Notes under the pieces: generated by a model
What the model saw: the letters and a program-made list of their open reading frames with translations, nothing else
Told to the model about the DNA's origin: nothing
Databases searched by the model: none
Shown: piece after piece, positions 27,900 through 38,699 of the stretch
Numbering within the stretch: position 1 is the first letter of the stretch
Layout: every line of letters starts with the position of its first letter
Position numbers and translations under genes: made by a program
Origin: Anabaena sp. PCC 7108
GTDB lineage: Bacteria; Cyanobacteriota; Cyanobacteriia; Cyanobacteriales; Nostocaceae
Direction: 5' to 3'
Assembly: GCF_000332135.1 (NCBI RefSeq)
Contig: NZ_KB235896.1
Coordinates: 1,809,403-1,873,402 of the forward strand
Length of the DNA stretch: 64,000 nt

Positions 27900-29399
27900 T
27901 TAAAAATCAAAGTATATGTAAGGCAAGCCACCTTTAGGAGCTAGTAAACCAACTGCGTAAAAGCATAAAGGTACTAAGACAAGTTTAATAGGCCAACTCA
28001 AATCTAATTTCAGCCCACGATTAAATACGTAAGATATGTTCATTAGCAGGCATAAAGCTATAAGTAAATAAGAGATTTGATATGGACTGATATTCAGAAC
28101 TTCCAGATAGACTTTTTGAGCAAATTGTTCATCAGCGGTATGACCCCAAAGATGTTGAAAGACAAAAGTAGAGTCTTGGAGGTTAGGAAGACGGAACCAA
28201 ATCCAAGAGGTAAAAACCATCATTTGTGTTAGAAACCAAGCAAAAATTATACCTAGAGGATTTTTCCAAAGGATTGCTAGAATTTTTAAGCGATCGCTCA
28301 TGGCATCTGTGAGACGATGAACTCCTAAAGCTATGCCATGAAAAGCGCCCCAAACCACAAAACCCCAAGCCGAACCGTGCCAGATGCCTGCAACTAGCAT
28401 CACAATTAATAAATTACCGCAGGTGCGAATCAACCCACGACGGGAACCCCCCAAAGGAAAGTAAAGATAATTCCGCAACCAATCCCCCAAAGTTATATGC
28501 CAGCGTCTCCAAAAATCGGCAATACTTGTACTGAAGTAGGGAAAGTTAAAATTTTCAGGTAGTACTAAACCGAAAAGCAAGGCACTACCACGGGCAATAT
28601 CTACATAACCGTTAAAATCTAAATACAGCTGTAATCCGTAAGCAAAGGTAGCTAACCATAAATCATTGCTACCTGCCCTTTGTAAGTTACCAAAACATAA
28701 ATCAACAAAAATTCCGAGATTGTCGGCAAAAATGCCTTTTTTTACTGCACCCCTTGCAATTAACCATAAACCGTCTGCCACTTTCTCAACACTAATAAAT
28801 CTATCCGTATTGATTTGAATTGATAAATTATGGTAACGAGTAATTGGACCAGAAATTAGCTTAAAAAACAACAATTTATAGGCAGCAAATCTCAGAAATT
28901 TTTCAGCAGCTGGCGCACCACGATAGACATCTATTAAATAAGAAATACATTCAAATGTAAAAAAAGAAATCCCCAGAGGTGCAATAAATTTAAAGGCTGT
29001 ATCGGGTGAATTTATGGACAAATTAAATAGTATTTGCAGTAAAATAGGCAGATACTTGAAGCCCAATAAAATTGACACATTTAAAAATATACCCAACCAT
29101 AAAATCTTGAGCCGATGCTGATTCCAGTCAGCTTGAGAAAATCGCCATTCTTCATTAGAAATTTGCCAATTTTGAGAATGTTTACCTGGTGATGTATTTT
29201 TACCAATTTCTATCCCCAGCCGAAAGTTAATAAAAGTAAGTACTAATAGTAATGGTAAGTACTGAATTTGCCATGATGCATAAAATACAATACTAGCTAT
29301 TAACAACGTCCATAATCGTATCTTTTGTTCAGATACATTCCAGTAAATTCCCAGAACACTCAGCAAAAAAATCCCGTAAAAAATTGATATAAACTTCAT
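27900..29399 (-). CDS. MBOAT family O-acyltransferase (AlgI-like)
   Basis: This 499-residue integral membrane protein has about ten hydrophobic helices. MBOAT/AlgI features are FFTFECISYLIDVYRGAPAA, DFWRRWHITLGDWLRNYLYF followed by PLGGSRRG, and the catalytic-type His in MLVAGIWHGSAWGFVVWGAF. AlgI-like proteins pass acyl (acetyl) groups across the membrane for O-acetylation of exported polysaccharide. The next upstream gene on the same strand (29538-32537) carries a periplasmic-type SGNH domain, the usual partner, 138 bp away. It starts at ATG 29399. Confidence 0.92.
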   Translation of the reverse strand: MKFISIFYGIFLLSVLGIYWNVSEQKIRLWTLLIASIVFYASWQIQYLPLLLVLTFINFRLGIEIGKNTSPGKHSQNWQISNEEWRFSQADWNQHRLKILWLGIFLNVSILLGFKYLPILLQILFNLSINSPDTAFKFIAPLGISFFTFECISYLIDVYRGAPAAEKFLRFAAYKLLFFKLISGPITRYHNLSIQINTDRFISVEKVADGLWLIARGAVKKGIFADNLGIFVDLCFGNLQRAGSNDLWLATFAYGLQLYLDFNGYVDIARGSALLFGLVLPENFNFPYFSTSIADFWRRWHITLGDWLRNYLYFPLGGSRRGLIRTCGNLLIVMLVAGIWHGSAWGFVVWGAFHGIALGVHRLTDAMSDRLKILAILWKNPLGIIFAWFLTQMMVFTSWIWFRLPNLQDSTFVFQHLWGHTADEQFAQKVYLEVLNISPYQISYLLIALCLLMNISYVFNRGLKLDLSWPIKLVLVPLCFYAVGLLAPKGGLPYIYFDF

Positions 29400-29537
29400 T
29401 TTTTAGTCATTGGTAGAGACATAAGTAGTCGTGCCAAATAAATTGCACATTTCGGTAAAGCAACAGGGAACAGAACAAGATTACAGGGATTTCTATTTTT
29501 TGGCAAAATGTATAATTAATTTTGCTGAGGTACTTAT

Positions 29538-32537
29538 CTACTTCATAATCCAGGGAATCATGGGATCAATTGCCAGCTTTTGTGATACTTCATATGCTCC
29601 ATAGCGGTTTAGGTGACTAGGATCTGAAAAGTAATCATTTGCCTTTAGCCAAATTTTGCTGAAATCTCGGTATATAAAATTGGTGTTAGTGGTAGATACA
29701 TTTAACATATACTGTTGAAATTCTTGCTCATATTTTAGCCGCATTGGGTCTAAATATTCTGCTGTGAGCGGCATATTCACAAATACTAGAGAGATTTGAT
29801 GATTTTTTGTAAATTCTAATACAGATTGTAAAGCCGTATCTTGCTTACCTGTTAGTAAAAAAGATTTATAGTCATTATCGTAATTTCCTGTTACTCTAGG
29901 GTGTTTTTGATAGTATGTAGCTGGATTAAATCGCATTGATAATGGCAAAAATCCATCAAAATCGACTGATTGTGTAGAGTTATCTGCTTCAACAGAATCA
30001 GGCATCAGTTTAATATTTGATGTTATTTGTTGATTGCTAAAAGGTAAATGATTAAGTTGTTTTTGCAATAAGCTTTTAATTTGTTCACGGTTTCTATAGC
30101 TAAAAGACAGCCCAAATAAAGACTTATTTAACCACTCATCGGCAGCTTGATAACTGTTAACTTCTGGTTTTATATCTTCTTGTGTGACATTTATTTCTGG
30201 CTTAATCAGTTTATTACTACTAATTCTGGTTGCAGCTTTCTCTAATACGTATGTATAGCCTTGTGATGCAGCAATAGAATTAAAAGTGATATCTTCTCTA
30301 CCACTGTTAAAAGCCCTAGCACCATCTGCCCAAAGAATTAATTTAGGTAATTCCGAAGGTTCTAAAACTTTGTGAATGATGAAATCTACAACTTGTGCTG
30401 TTGCACCATTAATACCAAAATTAAATACGCCAATGTTGGGATAACCATGAGTTCCTAAAGCTTTAGAAAGGGCTACGGGATCAATTCCTCTAAGAGCGCG
30501 AGAAGAACCAATAATTAATACATCTGGAGGATGTCCAGTTGTTAACAACCTTTGTTTATACAGAGCTAATTGCTCATCTAATTGCCGAGCATTAAAACTT
30601 GGTATTGGAGATCGGGCTGCTAAAAGAATAGCCGTAGAGTTGGCTTTTTCTTTCAATGGTGCTGCTGCCAATGTTTCTGTTGGATCATCATTTTGGGTGA
30701 ATCCAGAAGCATTAAATGTAGAATTCCCAAATTGAGCAGATTTTGTGTTTTCAGTGTTGGTAAAAAATCCAGTTTTCTGACGCTGATTTTTCCCTGATTT
30801 CAAAGATAACTGTGACGACGATGTAACACCAGCAAGCTTAGAAGAATTTGATCCAATCCGAGTAGTAACTTCACCCAACATCCAATCACTTTGAACTGCA
30901 AGAATAAATCCTAAGGCTATCCAAATTATGAACCCCCGAATGCCTTGTTCATCAGGGTGATGTTCGATTGACTGGGTTGCTTCCGTAAATAATTGAGTTC
31001 CCACCAGCAACTTTTTCAGTTTGTTGTTAGCAGTTTCTACCCAATCCTGTGCTACTTCATTCACAAAACTTTTAACTTCCTGGCTTGTTAAATCAGGACG
31101 CAAAATTGGCTCATTAGTTTCACTAGTCAGCAAATCACTTACATATTCAGCAGTGGCCGCAAATTCTGGTGTAGCTTCAGGTACTAATCGTTGACGATTG
31201 CCAAAATCAACCCCATGATTCCAAACAGGTTCTTTATCGCCAGCCCGACGACCATAAACACGTACACCAACAATACCGACAATGTTGAGTTGGCGAATAA
31301 ATTGAGTAACCTTAGTGGCTACTTGTTGCCGTGTTGGGCAGATTGGCGCATCACACATTATGTGTAATAAATCACTTTTATGAAGTAACAGCACGCGGAT
31401 ACCGCCTGTTTTTAACCGCCAATCTATGTCAGGATTGAGTAAGCGTTCTAGTGAAAAAATAATCGCTGGTTCATCACCAGAAATACTTAAATCCAGTGTG
31501 GATGTTGCCAAAGCGGGATGCTTGGCTGCTGGTAAAGACAACCAATCTATCCACGAAGGTTGCTTTTCGCCTGTTTTTTGACCATATATGGCAGCTGCGA
31601 GAATACCTTGGGGTGCGATCGCTTCTAGCTGAGATAAAATTACCTGTAAGCAGATTTCCCGATCTGGGGCTGGGGCGGTTCCTAAAGGATCAAAAGCTGG
31701 GTTGCAAAATATATGTAAGGTGAATTCTTTCAGAGAAGCTTGGATAGAAATTTTGAATTCTGACAACACATCAGTTAACAGTCTAGAGATCGCTTGTAAA
31801 TCTCCCCAACGCGCCCACTCTTTCAACATCATCGCTGGGGGCGTTAAATCCACTCTTAACCGCCAATCAGCGTCAGTTTCTCCTTTGACTTGAGAAACGA
31901 TAACGGCATCTTCATAGCCAGACAGTTTAAGATTCCGCAACCTCTGGGCTATTGGTTCGGCTAACAAGGAAGCATCAGGGCTATAACTGGACTGACAAAA
32001 TATCCAAAGGCGATTACCTGGAATCTGGGCTTCAGCGTGAGACTGATGTGGCTTAATTTTTACTTGTACTGCTACACCCAAAGTACTCAAATTTTCGCTG
32101 AGATAGCGAGCAATTGCATCTGGGTTGCCTTGACGAGCTAAACTCTCATTTGAGACAATGAGCGCTCCGCTGACTTGTCTCGATTTTGCTGCATCTGCTA
32201 ACAGTTCTTGATGTACTTGCTCCAGATGGCGTTCTAATTGATTTAAGTACACCCGATGACACCATTCAGGATGATGCACCCCTTTTTTCCGACCATAGAC
32301 CAATACTTGGTATATTGGGGATTGTTCTTCACTTGTGAGGCTATCTAAGTCTGTTTGCTGTAGTGCTTGGAGCAAGTCAGATAGAGTATGCCAACGTTGC
32401 GGACAGTCTGTACCTTCGCAAAGTATATGGAGGTCATTTCCTAGCAACCGGACTTTCACCCCGAAAGTGCTGATGCCTGTTGCTTGGCTTACCCATTGCA
32501 CTAAGGTTTGCTGGCGATTAAGTAATACTGTTTTCAT
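29538..32537 (-). CDS. Large membrane protein: fourfold N-terminal repeat plus SGNH/DUF1574-like domain
   Basis: The product has 999 residues. Residues 1-450 hold four related units, each with an LHIxC core (DLHILCEGTDCP ~35, LWIFCQSSYSP ~178, LHIFCNPAFDP ~274, LHIMCDAPICP ~391) and a later VYGRxxGxxxPxW core (VYGRKKGVHHPEW ~80, VSQVKGETDADW ~214, IYGQKTGEKQPSW ~317, VYGRRAGDKEPVW ~427). A single transmembrane helix follows at about 535-553 (GFIIWIALGFILAVQSDWML), then a Ser/Thr-rich linker. The C-terminal SGNH-type hydrolase/esterase-like domain has nucleophile Ser in DVLIIGSSRALRGI, Asn in FNFGINGATA and Asp/His in YFSDPSHLNRYGA. With the MBOAT gene downstream, this fits polysaccharide O-acetylation. 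I cannot name the N-terminal repeat. Confidence 0.8.
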   Translation of the reverse strand: MKTVLLNRQQTLVQWVSQATGISTFGVKVRLLGNDLHILCEGTDCPQRWHTLSDLLQALQQTDLDSLTSEEQSPIYQVLVYGRKKGVHHPEWCHRVYLNQLERHLEQVHQELLADAAKSRQVSGALIVSNESLARQGNPDAIARYLSENLSTLGVAVQVKIKPHQSHAEAQIPGNRLWIFCQSSYSPDASLLAEPIAQRLRNLKLSGYEDAVIVSQVKGETDADWRLRVDLTPPAMMLKEWARWGDLQAISRLLTDVLSEFKISIQASLKEFTLHIFCNPAFDPLGTAPAPDREICLQVILSQLEAIAPQGILAAAIYGQKTGEKQPSWIDWLSLPAAKHPALATSTLDLSISGDEPAIIFSLERLLNPDIDWRLKTGGIRVLLLHKSDLLHIMCDAPICPTRQQVATKVTQFIRQLNIVGIVGVRVYGRRAGDKEPVWNHGVDFGNRQRLVPEATPEFAATAEYVSDLLTSETNEPILRPDLTSQEVKSFVNEVAQDWVETANNKLKKLLVGTQLFTEATQSIEHHPDEQGIRGFIIWIALGFILAVQSDWMLGEVTTRIGSNSSKLAGVTSSSQLSLKSGKNQRQKTGFFTNTENTKSAQFGNSTFNASGFTQNDDPTETLAAAPLKEKANSTAILLAARSPIPSFNARQLDEQLALYKQRLLTTGHPPDVLIIGSSRALRGIDPVALSKALGTHGYPNIGVFNFGINGATAQVVDFIIHKVLEPSELPKLILWADGARAFNSGREDITFNSIAASQGYTYVLEKAATRISSNKLIKPEINVTQEDIKPEVNSYQAADEWLNKSLFGLSFSYRNREQIKSLLQKQLNHLPFSNQQITSNIKLMPDSVEADNSTQSVDFDGFLPLSMRFNPATYYQKHPRVTGNYDNDYKSFLLTGKQDTALQSVLEFTKNHQISLVFVNMPLTAEYLDPMRLKYEQEFQQYMLNVSTTNTNFIYRDFSKIWLKANDYFSDPSHLNRYGAYEVSQKLAIDPMIPWIMK

Positions 32538-32753
32538 GGGAAGTTAACTTTAACAGGAAGCGAGTATTGGGGGATTTTGCCTGTACTTGTAAACTAGAAA
32601 CATAGATTTATCACATTTTGCAGTTTTTTTTTAACAATTTTGTTACCTTTGTAGCTGGCAAAATGGGCAAAGATAGTCTTATAAGGTTACACGTCCTACA
32701 AAGATTGAGCTTTGCGTCTATTTTACTCATCTGTCAATCACCAAAAATTAGCA

Positions 32754-32972
32754 ATGTCATCTGTAACCCAAAATACCTCATCCAATTCTGGACTAGATTT
32801 GATTTTTTTTACCATTCCCCAATCTTGTCTTCTCCAATTAAGCACAGTCCCTTTACTCATGCTACTCATAGCGGATAAAGCCAGTAGTAAAGCACTAGCA
32901 TCTGTAGGGGAAGCTAGTGAAGAAGTGTTTCGGGGCGATCGCCTCCCCAACCTCACTTTCCCAGATGAATAG
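32754..32972 (+). CDS. Small conserved-looking hypothetical protein (72 residues)
   Basis: ATG 32754 opens a 72-residue frame, MSSVTQNTSSNSGLDLIFFT, then STVPLLMLLIADKASSKALA and EASEEVFRGDRLPNLTFPDE. It has one hydrophobic segment and a charged C-terminus, and reads like a real protein rather than a shadow. I suspect it is conserved in cyanobacteria but cannot name it. It is 115 bp upstream of ppc on the same strand. A longer frame from 32712 is possible. Confidence 0.5.
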   Translation: MSSVTQNTSSNSGLDLIFFTIPQSCLLQLSTVPLLMLLIADKASSKALASVGEASEEVFRGDRLPNLTFPDE

Positions 32973-33087
32973 GAATTGAACCAATAATAACTATATATAA
33001 GCATTTATTGGCTCCAGTTATTCCTATGCAGCCGCAGCAAAAAAACTAGAATTGTAAACATTAATTGGCTTTACGAGAGCGAAGAAT

Positions 33088-36000
33088 ATGGGTTCCCTTT
33101 TATACTCTTCATCGCAAACAGCGAATGTCTACCCTATGTCGGAATTATTCTTGCGTCATCGTCTACAGGTAGTAGAGGAATTGTGGGAGTCTGTTCTTCG
33201 ACAAGAATGCGGCCAAAAAATGGTGGACTTATTAAGGCAGTTGCGCGATTTATGTTCACCAGAAGGACAAGCTACACATGACCAAGCCGCTTCAGCAGTA
33301 GAATTAATTGAACAACTGAATATCAACGAAGCAATTCGTGCAGCTCGCGCCTTTGCTCTATATTTCCAGTTAATTAACATCATTGAGCAGGAATACGAAC
33401 AAAAGCAACAACTAACCCGCTATTCTGATACAGAAACAACTGATCAGGAATATCTAGCGAACATAATTTATTCAACTAACCAAAGAGAAGACGACTTACC
33501 TGTCACCAAAGCATTAGGCGCAGATTCAGGAACACAAAGTTGGATAGATAACACGCAAATCAGCCAAAAAGGGACATTTTCTGCCTTATTTCCCCTTTTA
33601 TTCAAACTGAATGTACCACCGCAGCAAATTCAACGTCTGATTTCCCAGTTGGATATCCGCTTAGTGTTTACTGCACACCCGACAGAAATTGTCCGTCATA
33701 CTATCCGAGATAAACAGCGACAGGTAGTAGATCTGTTACAAAAATTAGATGAATTAGAAAATCGCTCTGGTGGCTATCCTTGGGAAGCTGCGGAAGTTAA
33801 AGAACGATTACTAGAAGAAATTCGTCTTTGGTGGCGTACAGACGAGCTTCACCAATTTAAACCTACAGTCCTTGATGAAGTAGATTATGCCTTGCACTAC
33901 TTCCAAGAAGTCTTATTTGACGGTATTCCGCAACTATATAAACGCCTCAAATACTCCCTAGCCCAAACATTTCCTTGGTTAGAACCACCAAGTAGAAATT
34001 TCTGCTCCTTTGGTTCTTGGGTAGGCTCAGACAGAGATGGAAATCCATCGGTGACACCAGAAGTGACTTGGAAAACCGCTTGCTATCAGCGGAAAATGGT
34101 GTTGGAAAGATATATCAAATCAGTGAAACAACTGATTGAATTATTGAGTGTGTCCATGCACTGGAGTGATGTTCTCCCTGATTTGCTGGAATCTCTGGAG
34201 TTAGATCAATCTACATTAAGTGATGTATATGATGCTCTAGCACTGCGTTATCGCCAAGAACCCTATCGCCTGAAACTGGCTTATGTGCTAAGAAGACTGG
34301 AAAATACACGCGATCGCAATCTGGCTCTATATAATCGGGAGGTTCCACAAAATGAAAATGCCTCCATGTACCGTTCGGGAGCAGATTTCTTAGCAGAACT
34401 GCGGCTGATTCAAAGAAATTTGACAGAAACTGGTTTAGGCTGTCGAGAACTAGAAAACCTGATCTGTCAAGTGGAAATTTTTGACTTTAATCTCACCCAG
34501 CTAGATATTCGCCAAGAATCATCTCGTCATTCCGATGCACTGAATGAGATTCTCGAATACTTACAGGTTTTACCCCAACCATATAACGAACTATCAGAGT
34601 CAAAAAGGGTAGCTTGGTTAACTGGGGAACTGCAAACCCGACGGCCGTTAATTCCCAGCGAATTGCCATTTTCTGAAAAAACCAACGATGTTATTGAAAC
34701 TTTCCGCATCTTGCGATCGCTACAACAAGAATTTGGCATCAGTATCTGCCAAACTTACATTATCAGTATGTGCCGGGAAGTTAGCGATGTTTTGGAAGTT
34801 TTAATCTTAGCCAAAGAAGCCAGATTGTTTGATCCCGCCATTGCTGTAGGTTCAATTCGAGTCGTACCTTTATTTGAGACAGTAGAAGACTTACAACGCT
34901 CAAGAAGCGTCATGCGTCAACTATTTGAACTCCCCCTATATCGCGCCCTATTAGCAGGGGGCTATGAAGCGATTAATTCAGAAATAGCTGAACAAACTTC
35001 CCAACCCCCCAATTCCCCATCATCTTCTATCCTCAACCCCAACTTACAAGAAGTGATGCTGGGCTATTCTGATAGCAACAAAGATTCTGGTTTTTTAAGC
35101 AGCAACTGGGAAATTCATAAAGCCCAAAAATCACTTCAGAAAATCGCCGAAGAGTATGGCGTTAACCTGCGTATTTTTCACGGACGCGGTGGTTCCGTGG
35201 GAAGAGGTGGTGGCCCTGCTTATGAAGCGATTTTGGCTCAACCAGGTCATAGTATTAATGGCAGAATCAAAATTACTGAACAAGGGGAAGTTTTAGCTTC
35301 TAAATATTCCTTAGTGGATTTGGCATTGTACCATGTCGAAACTATTACTACTGCGGTAGTGCAAGCTAGTTTACTGCGGACTGGGTTTGATGATATTCAA
35401 CCCTGGAATGAAATCATGGAAGAGTTATCAGTGCGATCGCGCCAACATTATCGCGCCCTGATTTACGAACAACCTGATTTTATCGATTTTTTCCACCAAG
35501 TCACTCCCATTGAAGAAATTAGCCAACTACAAATTAGTTCCCGTCCAGCCCGAAGACCATCTGGGAAAAAAGATTTAAGCAGCTTACGCGCCATACCTTG
35601 GGTCTTTAGTTGGACACAAACCCGAATTTTGTTACCTTCTTGGTATGGAATAGGTACAGCTTTACAAGAATTTTTAGACGCGGAACCGGAAGAACACCTC
35701 AAATTACTGCGCTACTTTTATATGAAGTGGCCATTCTTCAAAATGGTAATTTCTAAAGCCGAAATGACCTTAGCTAAAGTAGACATTGAAATGGCACGTC
35801 ATTACGTCGATGAATTATCTAACCCTGAAGATAAATCCCGGTTTGATCAAGTATTTGAGCAAATCGCTAGTGAATTCTATCTAACTAGGAATTTAGTCTT
35901 GAATATTACCGGACACAAACGACTTTTAGACGGTGATCCCATCTTGCAGCGTTCTGTACAGTTACGGAATGGGACAATTGTACCTTTAGGATTTATCCAA

Positions 36001-36144
36001 GTTTCTTTACTCAAGCGTCTACGTCAATACAAAAACACTAGCACCTCTGGAGTAATTCACTCTCGTTACAGCAAAGGTGAATTACTGCGAGGTGCATTGT
36101 TAACTATTAACGGTATTGCCGCAGGTATGAGAAATACAGGTTGA
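33088..36144 (+). CDS. ppc: Phosphoenolpyruvate carboxylase
   Basis: Ppc fixes bicarbonate onto PEP to give oxaloacetate, feeding the incomplete TCA branch and amino-acid synthesis. At 1018 residues it fits cyanobacterial enzymes. Active-site stretches are [20 protein letters not shown] (catalytic His), [40 protein letters not shown] and [15 protein letters not shown]. The C-terminus ends in the conserved AAGMRNTG. It starts at ATG 33088 ([16 protein letters not shown]); ATG 33136 (MSELFLRH) is also plausible. A compact hairpin repeat follows at 36165. Confidence 0.97.
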   Translation: MGSLLYSSSQTANVYPMSELFLRHRLQVVEELWESVLRQECGQKMVDLLRQLRDLCSPEGQATHDQAASAVELIEQLNINEAIRAARAFALYFQLINIIEQEYEQKQQLTRYSDTETTDQEYLANIIYSTNQREDDLPVTKALGADSGTQSWIDNTQISQKGTFSALFPLLFKLNVPPQQIQRLISQLDIRLVFTAHPTEIVRHTIRDKQRQVVDLLQKLDELENRSGGYPWEAAEVKERLLEEIRLWWRTDELHQFKPTVLDEVDYALHYFQEVLFDGIPQLYKRLKYSLAQTFPWLEPPSRNFCSFGSWVGSDRDGNPSVTPEVTWKTACYQRKMVLERYIKSVKQLIELLSVSMHWSDVLPDLLESLELDQSTLSDVYDALALRYRQEPYRLKLAYVLRRLENTRDRNLALYNREVPQNENASMYRSGADFLAELRLIQRNLTETGLGCRELENLICQVEIFDFNLTQLDIRQESSRHSDALNEILEYLQVLPQPYNELSESKRVAWLTGELQTRRPLIPSELPFSEKTNDVIETFRILRSLQQEFGISICQTYIISMCREVSDVLEVLILAKEARLFDPAIAVGSIRVVPLFETVEDLQRSRSVMRQLFELPLYRALLAGGYEAINSEIAEQTSQPPNSPSSSILNPNLQEVMLGYSDSNKDSGFLSSNWEIHKAQKSLQKIAEEYGVNLRIFHGRGGSVGRGGGPAYEAILAQPGHSINGRIKITEQGEVLASKYSLVDLALYHVETITTAVVQASLLRTGFDDIQPWNEIMEELSVRSRQHYRALIYEQPDFIDFFHQVTPIEEISQLQISSRPARRPSGKKDLSSLRAIPWVFSWTQTRILLPSWYGIGTALQEFLDAEPEEHLKLLRYFYMKWPFFKMVISKAEMTLAKVDIEMARHYVDELSNPEDKSRFDQVFEQIASEFYLTRNLVLNITGHKRLLDGDPILQRSVQLRNGTIVPLGFIQVSLLKRLRQYKNTSTSGVIHSRYSKGELLRGALLTINGIAAGMRNTG

Positions 36145-36164
36145 TGGGTAATTGGTAAGCTCGT

Positions 36165-36192
36165 AGGGTGCGTTAGCGACAGCGTAACGCAC
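36165..36192. repeat. Palindromic repeat GGGTGCGTTA...TAACGCACC
   Basis: GGTGCGTTA pairs with TAACGCACC around GCGACAGCG. It lies 21 bp downstream of the ppc stop codon and may help end transcription. This is a common dispersed cyanobacterial palindrome. Confidence 0.65.
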
Positions 36193-36257
36193 CGATTAAA
36201 TATCAATAAAGATGGTGCAAGTCTGAAAATAAGGTTAATTTATAGCAGTCGCCATAA

Positions 36258-36358
36258 AGTTTAAATGGTTGCTGTGATTTTGTTATCAGTCGTTCTAGAG
36301 AACAGTTAACAATTAATGCTCCTGTACTAATTATTGTAGAAGCTAAAAATGAAAATAT
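36258..36358 (+). pseudogene. Fragment of a nuclease-like gene cut by the IS4 element
   Basis: The plus-strand frame reads [20 protein letters not shown] then [14 protein letters not shown] and is cut exactly at the left inverted repeat of the IS. The pattern (CDF...APVLxIVEAKxEN) resembles a cyanobacterial family with a PD-(D/E)xK-like E-x-K motif, from memory. A stop lies just upstream (36255-36257), so the 5' part is gone or frameshifted. Confidence 0.45.
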
Positions 36359-37631
36359 TCTGAAGGGGGGACAAAATCAACTAAAAGACTGACTGTATAA
36401 GGTTCATAGCTCTTAGACCTTGTTGATAATACTTGCGCTTATTAGGATTAAGTCTCATTAATTGGGCTACTAAAGGTTGACAATTATCCATAAAACTGAT
36501 CCAAGTATAACCATATAGACCAATATAAAAACTGCTATGTCGTCTGGTACTACGGCTGTTTTCTTTAACTCTTCCGACATATTCTTGTACTCCCTTGCGT
36601 TTAATTTGTTGTCCCTGAATTGTGGCTGATGTGTAGGCAATAGCTATTAATAAAATTAGTGAAATCAACCGTTCTCCCGTGACTTTCGTATCTTCTAAAT
36701 TATAACCTCCTGTTTTAAAATCTCTAAACATTTCCTCAATATCAAAGCGTTGTTTATAAGCTGTAATAGCTGCTCCTAACTCTGGTAAATCTGTGAGAAT
36801 AAACCATCCTTCTTTTGGTGCTATACCCTGGAGTTTCCTTTTCCATTTACAGGCTAAATTAAAATATCCAAAACCTCTAAGTTTCGTAACTTTAACTCCC
36901 GGCAAAAATAACGATAATCCCGGTGCTAATCCCAAATCTTTCAACTCTAACCAAATATCTGATTCTTTTTTGACAAATTCATTCTTTCTTAACCTTAAAC
37001 AAAAGCTTAAACCTTGCTGCTTCAACCAGTTCGCTAATTTGACAGAACAGAATTCTCTATCTCCTAATACACATATTTTATATTTTTTTACTATCGCTAA
37101 AATCTCGGTCAACGCTTCTGTTTGTTGTTTGAGATTGCTATTTCCTTTTTGCTTCAATAATTCAAAATATATCGGTATTGCTCGTTTCTCCCACACCATG
37201 CTGATCATTAATAAATTTATACATGACCATTTAGTCCGGTCTATTACTAGATATATTGTTTCTTTCTCTTGAAGGTATGTCTCTAACCAGACTTCAATTA
37301 TGGGTAACCATATCTTCTTTATTGTTAATTTTGGCAATGATAAAAATCTTTGTATTTTTCTGCGTCTACTTTCAAATTTTATGGGTATTGGTAAGGCATT
37401 CGCTAAACTTTCTAGACTTACCTGTTTAATTGACTGTAAAATCTGAAGCAGGATTTTTAACAATAGGTATTCTGCTAGACTTAATTGACTTCTGAGATGG
37501 TTTTGATAGAATGTTGGTATCATTTTCATTAGATAGGTCTTATTGACAATACTTGACCTATCTTTTTTTACCATAAATCGTCACATTCTTTACATTGCCT
37601 TGCTTTCAGCCTTGTTTGTCTCCCCTTCAGA
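36359..37631. mobile_element. IS4-family insertion sequence
   Basis: The inverted repeats are CTGAAGGGGGGACAAA (36360-36375) and, in reverse complement, CTGAAGGGGAGACAAA (37630-37615), with one mismatch in 16. The transposase gene (36381-37574) fills the space between. The 4-bp sequence ATAT flanks both ends (36355-36358 and 37631-37634, overlapping the end by one base), but I do not see a longer target duplication. The two flanks come from different genes, so deletion or recombination followed insertion. Confidence 0.8.
36381..37574 (-). CDS. IS4 family transposase
   Basis: This 397-residue DDE transposase has Asp 1 in [17 protein letters not shown], Asp 2 in [20 protein letters not shown], and the Glu in the IS4-type motif [20 protein letters not shown] (YREK-like region). 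The N-terminal region ([20 protein letters not shown]) is helical and binds DNA in relatives. The frame is intact, so the element may be active. The first Met codons are clustered (M1 at 37574; the internal Met pair MKM lies about 15 residues in). It is bounded by the inverted repeats at 36360 and 37630. Confidence 0.93.
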   Translation of the reverse strand: MVKKDRSSIVNKTYLMKMIPTFYQNHLRSQLSLAEYLLLKILLQILQSIKQVSLESLANALPIPIKFESRRRKIQRFLSLPKLTIKKIWLPIIEVWLETYLQEKETIYLVIDRTKWSCINLLMISMVWEKRAIPIYFELLKQKGNSNLKQQTEALTEILAIVKKYKICVLGDREFCSVKLANWLKQQGLSFCLRLRKNEFVKKESDIWLELKDLGLAPGLSLFLPGVKVTKLRGFGYFNLACKWKRKLQGIAPKEGWFILTDLPELGAAITAYKQRFDIEEMFRDFKTGGYNLEDTKVTGERLISLILLIAIAYTSATIQGQQIKRKGVQEYVGRVKENSRSTRRHSSFYIGLYGYTWISFMDNCQPLVAQLMRLNPNKRKYYQQGLRAMNLIQSVF

Positions 37632-38582
37632 TATGCTTATTAAGTCATATCCAGATTGAATATATTGCAATACTTTATTAATTGAATCTATAGCATTATT
37701 TAACAATCCTAGTCTATAAAATGCACGTCCAAGAGCTTCACATTTTTCCCATTGATTATCTCTTTCTTTAATTATTATCTCAGCAGCTTTATCAAAATTT
37801 TTAATATTTAAATAATGATAATAAGCCTCAAAAGCAGTTAAAGCATCTTTTAGGGTTTCAACACTTTTAACACTTTTAGTCCAAAATTCTCCTGCTTGGG
37901 TATTTGCTTTTTCCCAATCTTCACTATTTCTCAATCTTTCTATTGCTTCTTTCCTAATTACAGTATGTAACCAATATTCATCATTATTGAATTCAACTAA
38001 AGCCCGCTCTTTCAAAACTTTAATAATTCTTTTATGCTGATTTTCATCTACATTCCAAAGTAAACTACATAAACCTTTTTCTGGTACAGTTTGCACATCT
38101 TGATAACGATAACATCCCATCCGACACAGCAAATTATAAGCATCAATATTAATATGAGCTAATCGTTCAAATTGTTCTTTAATTAAATTAGCTACCGCAG
38201 TTTCAACTTCTAAATTATCCTCAGTTTTATTATTCTGCCAATAAGCAACAACATCTCCCTGCGAATCATTATAAATTGTATTACATAATACCTTCATGGC
38301 TAAGGCATTACCACCATAAGCCTTATGAATTTCCTTTTTTAATATGGGAGTAAATACAGAAATATCCATATTAATTCCTTGATAATGCCAATACTCACGC
38401 CATGCTTCCACCGTTAAACAAGGCAGACTATACGGAGTAATATCCAAACCTTCACAAAGAGGCTCACGACTGGTAATTAAGGTAAGCGATTTAACTCTAG
38501 AATCGGTTAAAACTCGCAATAATTCTACATAACTGCGATGCTGTTCAATAAACTTTCCAGAAGGATCTAAAGCAGGTTCAAT
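37632..38582 (-). pseudogene. Truncated STAND (NB-ARC-like) gene
   Basis: The frame lacks both ends. Upstream it begins abruptly at IEPALDPSGKFIEQHRSYVE (after the Walker B region), without a P-loop. It continues LRVLTDSRVKSLTLITSREP, YGGNALAMKVLCNTIY, a winged-helix-like AYNLLCRMGCYRYQDVQ, and the start of a TPR-like region (ALTAFEAYYHYLNIKNFDKA). It runs into the right end of the IS4 element; the last ~14 codons before the stop at about 37590 come from the IS end. The remaining frame has no ATG; the first usable codon is TTG at 38519. This is a dead remnant or at best a partial protein. Confidence 0.75.
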
Positions 38583-38699
38583 GATGGAAGTTATGGAGGG
38601 ACTACACCACCCCCTCCTGTAGGCTTAAAAACCTATTTTATTGATAATTTTGCTCTAAACACCAATAACAACTTTCCAAAATTTGATACTAAGCCTGTA

